DNA of 64,000 bases from contig MU657173.1 in NCBI GenBank assembly GCA_026770575.1, forward strand, positions 139,931 to 203,930, given 5' to 3'. The DNA comes from Pelagophyceae sp. CCMP2097. Taxonomy: Eukaryota; Sar; Pelagophyceae. The translations under genes and the position numbers were made by a program. Below, piece by piece: positions 60,101 to 64,000 of the stretch. Under the pieces are notes generated by a model. That model was not told where the DNA came from. It searched no databases and saw nothing but the letters and a program-made list of their open reading frames with translations. The first letter of the stretch is position 1; each line of letters begins with the position of its first letter.

Positions 60101-60245
60101 CGCGGAACGACGATGCTTAGGCCCGCGATCTCTATCCTTAATTGTATACCTTTTGCAACACGGGCCGCAGACGTACAGGGCCCCGCATTTGCCGAGAGCC
60201 TACCACTTCGGAGGCTCTGAGCATTCTCTAGGGTAGAAACAGTCC

Positions 60246-62340
60246 TTAGTTAGAGGTCGGCGCCGGCCCCTGCGGGGCCCCTAGGGCCCTATGCAGGGAC
60301 GAGCCTCCGTACACGCAGGCTTCCTCCGCTCTGAGCCGTCCCCGAATTTGCCACTGGAGGGCACAGGGACTGCACATGCTGTTAAGTAGGGTCCCTTTGC
60401 GGCGTATCAAAAATCGCCGCGGGATTTGTGGAGTCGACGAGCGTCTACGGTCGGTCTTTCCGTTGGACGACCCGCGTGCGGATGGCGCGGAATGGCCGCT
60501 TGACTCGGTCGGGGACCCTGGACTTGGACCGGTCGACAAACGTCCGCGATCGAGTCCGTAGCCGCCGCGCCGCCGCCTAGTCACGGATTGCGGCCCCGCG
60601 CGACTGCCGCGTCGGGGCACCTCTGCGGCTTCCTTGAGCTGCTCTTTCGTCTTCTTCGCGCGCCGATAGAAGAGGCCGCGGAGGCGTCTGAGCAAGCTGA
60701 CCGTGTCGTCGAGTTCTGCCGCCCGTTGCACCGCCGTAGTCTGCCACCGGTCGCGCTCGCGGGACACGCTGGAGAACTTTGCGCGCGCGTCGTTGAGCAT
60801 GGCAGTGCTCAGGCGCTCCTGGGCCTCATTTCGAGCGACGGCCGCGCGCTCCGAAGCCTCGCCGCGCGCCACGGCCGCCGCTGTCGCAGCGCGCTCGCCC
60901 TCGAGCGCGGCGCGGCCCTCGGCGGCTTGTTTCTCGGCGTCTCGCCGCGCGGCGTCGGCGCGCTTCGCGGCGCCCCAGGCGTCGGTTGTGCCGGCGAGGC
61001 CAGACGTGAACAGTAAGGTCGAGAACTGCGCGAGTTTCTCCAGCTGGCCAGCGGACTCGACGGCCGACTGCCGCCATTTATTCAAAGAGGCCGCGTACGC
61101 CTCATCGGCGCGCATCCGGTCTTCGTTGAGCCTCTGCAAGACGCGCTGCAGCCCTTCCTCGCGCCTGCTCGCGTCCGCGAGGCCCCGCAGCGCCAATTCC
61201 GACGCCGCGCGCGCGGCCGCTGCCACCTCGGCCTCGGCCTCGCGCGCCGCCTCGGCGCGGCCCCGCGCCGCCTCGGCGCCGCGCGCGCCGGCGCGCGCAG
61301 CCGCCGCGGCCGCGTCGGCTTCCAGGCGCGCCGCCTCGGCCGCGGCCCGCGCCGCCTCAGCGGACCGCCGCCGGTCCTCGGCGTTGGCCACGGACGCCCG
61401 CGCCGTCGCCGTCGCCGCCGCCACGGCGGAGACGGCCTTTTGGGCGCCGTCCGCCGCGGATTCCTCGCGCTGCTGCGCCGCCTTTGCGTCCGCGCGCGCC
61501 GCCGCAGCCGACTTTTCCGCCTCGGCCGTTTTCGCCGCCGCCGACTTCTCAGCCACCTCCGTCGCCGCCGCCGCCGCCGCCGCCAAACGTCTCGACTTTA
61601 CGAGTTCGGCCTATAGCCACGCTGATGCACGGCAACGGTCGGAAAAGGCCCGGGCTCGGCGCGCTGCCCATGGCGGTCCACGACGATTCCGGCTAGCGCG
61701 CCTCGGTCGCCCGGGCCCGCGTATACGAGGATCGCACCTCGATTTCGTACAAAGCCTTCTTGGCGCGCATCGTCTCCGACGTCGCGTCCTCGAGGACTTG
61801 CAGTTCGTTTTCTCGCTCGGCGACGAAGGAGGATTGTTCTTCTTTGAGAGATTCAAGTTCGCCCGTGATGCGGTCCAGCGACGCCTCCGTATTCCGCAGC
61901 CGCCGCCAAAAGCCCCAGGCCAGGCGCTTCACCTCGTCCGCGCCCGAGTTTTTGCTAGCACTCACGATCGCCTCCACCTCCGGCGAAACCTCCGTAGCCT
62001 GCGTCGAAACGGTGCTCGGTCGCAGGGCAGCGTTCAAACGCTAAGGCGCGACGCCAGTCTCAAAGGCGTCGACGACAGTCTTCAAGGCGTCGACGACACA
62101 AACAGTCCTGGCGCCAGAGCCAGAGCCGCAGGAGCGTCCGCCCGGCGGCGGAATACAAAAGCGGCGCGGCGCCAGCCTCTGGCTTCGCACGGGCACAGAC
62201 GGCCCCGCCGCCGGACAAGAGCCGCGCACCTCGTCCTCCATGGCGAGCGCGACGCGGCCGCGGCGATGCGGACTCCGCGCTGGCGCCGGCGACAAGAGCG
62301 CGTCACCGAGGAGGACGACCCCCAGGCCGACCCATTTCAT
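60246..62340 (-). CDS. Ala-rich coiled-coil protein with signal-like leader
   Basis: Exon 1 starts MKWVGLGVVLLGDALLSPAP, a signal peptide, followed by a basic stretch. An intron region near 62040-62100 contains a tandem 21-bp duplication. The next exon has VSPEVEAIVSASKNSGADEV and a coiled coil, ASLDRITGELESLKEEQSSF. After another intron ending near 61690-61590 comes a long Ala/Glu/Arg coiled coil with heptad-like AEAARAAAEAARLEADAAAA, then KWRQSAVESAGQLEKLAQFS and DTVSLLRRLRGLFYRRAKKT. The tail is Arg/Ser-rich and its reading to the stop at 60246 is less certain; an intron may remove part. Function unknown; a plastid or secreted structural role is possible. Confidence 0.5.
62055..62096 (-). 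repeat. Intron tandem duplication, 21 bp x2
   Basis: CAGTCTCAAAGGCGTCGACGA and CAGTCTTCAAGGCGTCGACGA are adjacent in the region between exon 1 and exon 2 of the coiled-coil gene. Confidence 0.88.
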
Positions 62341-62413
62341 TTGTCCGAGTATCGCCGAAACTTGAGTTTGAAATCCGAGTCGTGACGAACCGCTACGTAT
62401 CCGATCCTTGGGT

Positions 62414-63761
62414 TTAAGCCCTACTGGGGTCCTTATCTGTCTGCGCGCGCTGTCGGCCGCGGCCGTCGTCCGTCTGTGGCGATGCGAAGTCTGCCTGCGG
62501 CGCGTGGGCGTCGGCGGCTCCGCTGCCGGGCCGGCGGCCCTGGCTCGCGACGGGGCCGCCGCGCGGCGCCACGGAGAACGTGGTGCCCGCGGGGCCCGCG
62601 TCGGCGGCGAAGTGGTAAGCGCCCGGGCCGGGCGTCAGCCGCGCGCGCGCCTCCGTGACGGCGATGTACGACGCCGACGGGTGGAGGCCGGACATGCTCA
62701 TGGCCGAGTCGCCGGAGAGTGCGGGCGCGTCGTACTCGCCGGGGCCCGGCGATGGGCGTTCTTCCCGGAAACCGCGCGGCTGCTCGTACTTGACGGCCGC
62801 GGGCGCGCGCGGCAGCGGCGGGACGACGTACGACGCCGGCCCGGGGATTTGGGAAGCGCGCGCGACGACGAGGTCGATGGCTGACGGCCTTCTCGCATTC
62901 GACATCTTCGGCCCGGCTCGGCTCGCCGCCGCGTGGCCGCCGTAGTGGCCCGGCCCGGGGTCCTTTGTGCGCAGCCTTCGTTCGCGGCTTTCGGACGACT
63001 CGCGGTCCGCCTGGGAGACGATGCGGCCGCCGGTGGTCGATGGCCGGACCCAGGCGTAGTGGTCCGGGCCGGGCGTCGGGCGGTCCGAGCCGCGCCGCTG
63101 CTTGAACACGTCCGCCGACGGCACTGGGCACATTTTACCGCCGCGCGAATCGAGCGACCGCGCGTCGTCGTACGCGCCCGGCCCGGGCCCGGTGACTTCG
63201 CGCAGCAAGTCGTTTCGCCTCGACCGCGTGAAGAGCGCGCCCGTGTGCGCGTCGATGGCCGTCGCGGGCGCGTCGTAGGACCCCGGGCCCGGCCTTCGGG
63301 CGCGGCCCGCCGCCGCCGCGCTAAAGGGCGTCGGCGGTAAAGTCTTGAGGGAAACCGAACGCACGCGGGCCACGACCTGTGGCACGAAGCGTCCACGCCC
63401 CAGAGGACGAGGGGTATGCGCACCGAGTCGAGCTTTGGCTGGTACGCGCCGGGGCCGGGCATGTCGGCCGTGCGCCGCAGGTGAAGCTACGAAACGCGTC
63501 GCCCAAACGTCGCGGCTTCCTCTCGGACCGGGTTCTTACCTCGAGCGGCGAGGGCGCGATGCCCGTGGAAATGACCTTTGCGTGGGGGGCGTGGCATTCT
63601 CGGGCGAGCATTGCTGCGTGCAAAGCCTGCGCCTGCGTGTCCACCCGCCTGCCGGGCCCGCGCTGGAAAAACACGTCCTGCGTCTGCGGCCGCCGGCCCA
63701 AACCGTCGGCCGCGTCGCTCAGAGCGTCGGGCATGGCCATCAGAGCCACGCGCGCCGGCAT
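62414..63761 (-). CDS. Sperm-tail PG-rich (SHIPPO/ODF3-like) repeat protein
   Basis: Three exons. Exon 1 starts MPARVALMAMPDALSDAADG (63761), contains TQAQALHAAMLARECHAPHA and ends at a GTAAGA donor (near 63540). Exon 2 is LHLRRTADMPGPGAYQPKLD. The next intron, GTGCGCATACC to GCCACAG, joins to VVARVRSVSLKTLPPTPFSA. At least six PGP repeats follow: RRPGPGSYDAP, TGPGPGAYDD, PTPGPDHYAW, KDPGPGHYGG, PSPGPGEYDAP, LTPGPGAYHF, each about 40-50 residues apart. These repeats are filament-like microtubule inner proteins in motile cilia. The C-terminal tail is Gln/Asp-rich. The assignment to the STPGR family is firm; the exact member is not. Confidence 0.85.
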
Positions 63762-63805
63762 CGCGGCCGCGCGCCGACACGAGCCGAAAACGGATAAAGA
63801 GGCCG

Positions 63806-63978
63806 CCGCAGCAAGTTTGGCGGCGAATGGCGTGCGGAAAAGCTGGCGCGCAAGAGCGAGCCGGCGCGCACGAGCGAGCAAGCCCTCAAGTCGGCGTCGC
63901 GCGCCGTCCGCGACGAGTCCACCCTTCAAGGGTACAAGAAGTCGCAATGCGGCACGCGTACGTGCCAGCTGGGAAACT
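63806..63978 (+). CDS. Possible exon at the edge of the telomeric repeats
   Basis: After an acceptor-like CCGCAG the + frame reads KFGGEWRAEKLARKSEPART, SEQALKSASRAVRDESTLQG, YKKSQCGTRT and stops in the telomeric repeat. Third positions are nearly all G or C, as in real exons here. There is no start and the antisense strand upstream is the SHIPPO gene's 5' flank. It may be a gene broken by the repeat junction, or chance. Confidence 0.25.
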
Positions 63979-63980
63979 TC

Positions 63981-64000
63981 CCCTAACCCTAACCCTAACC
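63981..64000. repeat. Telomere-type CCCTAA repeats
   Basis: Three full CCCTAA units plus CC reach the end of the window. A right-hand chromosome end should read TTAGGG on this strand, so this array points inward or belongs to a different structure. Confidence 0.85.

Overview
This is a nuclear genomic window from a GC-rich, intron-bearing unicellular eukaryote, best explained as a photosynthetic stramenopile. Supporting signs are bipartite-looking plastid leaders (signal peptide followed by an AFTAP-like site), a mitochondrial EF-Tu, a plastid-type MATE transporter, a gametolysin-like protease with Thr-Pro-Lys-Pro linkers and DCDWV cysteine repeats, and coiled-coil and PG-rich axonemal proteins. 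The high GC, very short GT-AG introns that often begin GTGCG, and the gene set resemble pelagophytes such as Aureococcus. That assignment is inference from memory of that genome style, not a database match. Genes are dense, on both strands, and mostly broken by introns of about 40-180 nt. Exon joins below were worked out by eye.

Layout: 0.4-2.3 kb PFK-2/FBPase-2; 2.6-4.7 kb plastid MATE transporter; 5.2-7.8 kb secreted M11-like metalloprotease; 8.2-10.9 kb three-cold-shock-domain protein; 11.5-12.4 kb unknown gene; 12.5-13.3 kb tail-anchored zinc-finger protein; 13.5-15.9 kb duplicated Popeye-like membrane protein; 16.3-18.0 kb mitochondrial EF-Tu; 18.1-18.6 kb PPIE-type RRM; 19.0-19.6 kb fasciclin protein; 19.6-21.4 kb repeats and an assembly gap; 21.5-22.3 kb Sel1-repeat protein; 23.0-25.3 kb Golgi sulfotransferase; 25.7-27.0 kb RP2/TBCC-domain protein; 27.7-30.5 kb small membrane protein, secreted protein and methyltransferase; 31.0-33.1 kb alpha/beta hydrolase; 33.5-35.1 kb BTB-Kelch protein; 35.5-37.1 kb two leader-bearing small proteins; 37.3-40.4 kb dysferlin-motif protein; 41.1-42.1 kb second sulfotransferase; 43.0-44.7 kb TauE/SafE permease; 45.0-46.6 kb LRR protein; 46.75-47.58 kb nested MITEs; 47.6-48.6 kb SFT2; 48.8-53.3 kb CSB/ERCC6-like helicase; 53.8-63.8 kb a run of ciliary or signalling genes. 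The window ends in telomere-type repeats.

The genes form no operon. Themes are secretory and extracellular matrix biology (two sulfotransferases, M11 protease, fasciclin, SFT2), cilium biology (RP2, an ODA docking coiled coil, two PG-rich repeat proteins, the EF-hand/ASH/cNMP/RGS protein) and cyclic-nucleotide-type domains (Popeye-like duplication, cNMP/RGS protein).

The strongest structural signals are a MITE with an 8-bp target duplication inserted inside the terminal inverted repeat of another element, directly upstream of SFT2; a recurring habit of short introns to carry tandem duplications of about 17-56 bp; a 155-bp inverted repeat abutting the assembly gap; and CCCTAA repeats at the right edge in the orientation opposite to that of a right-hand telomere.
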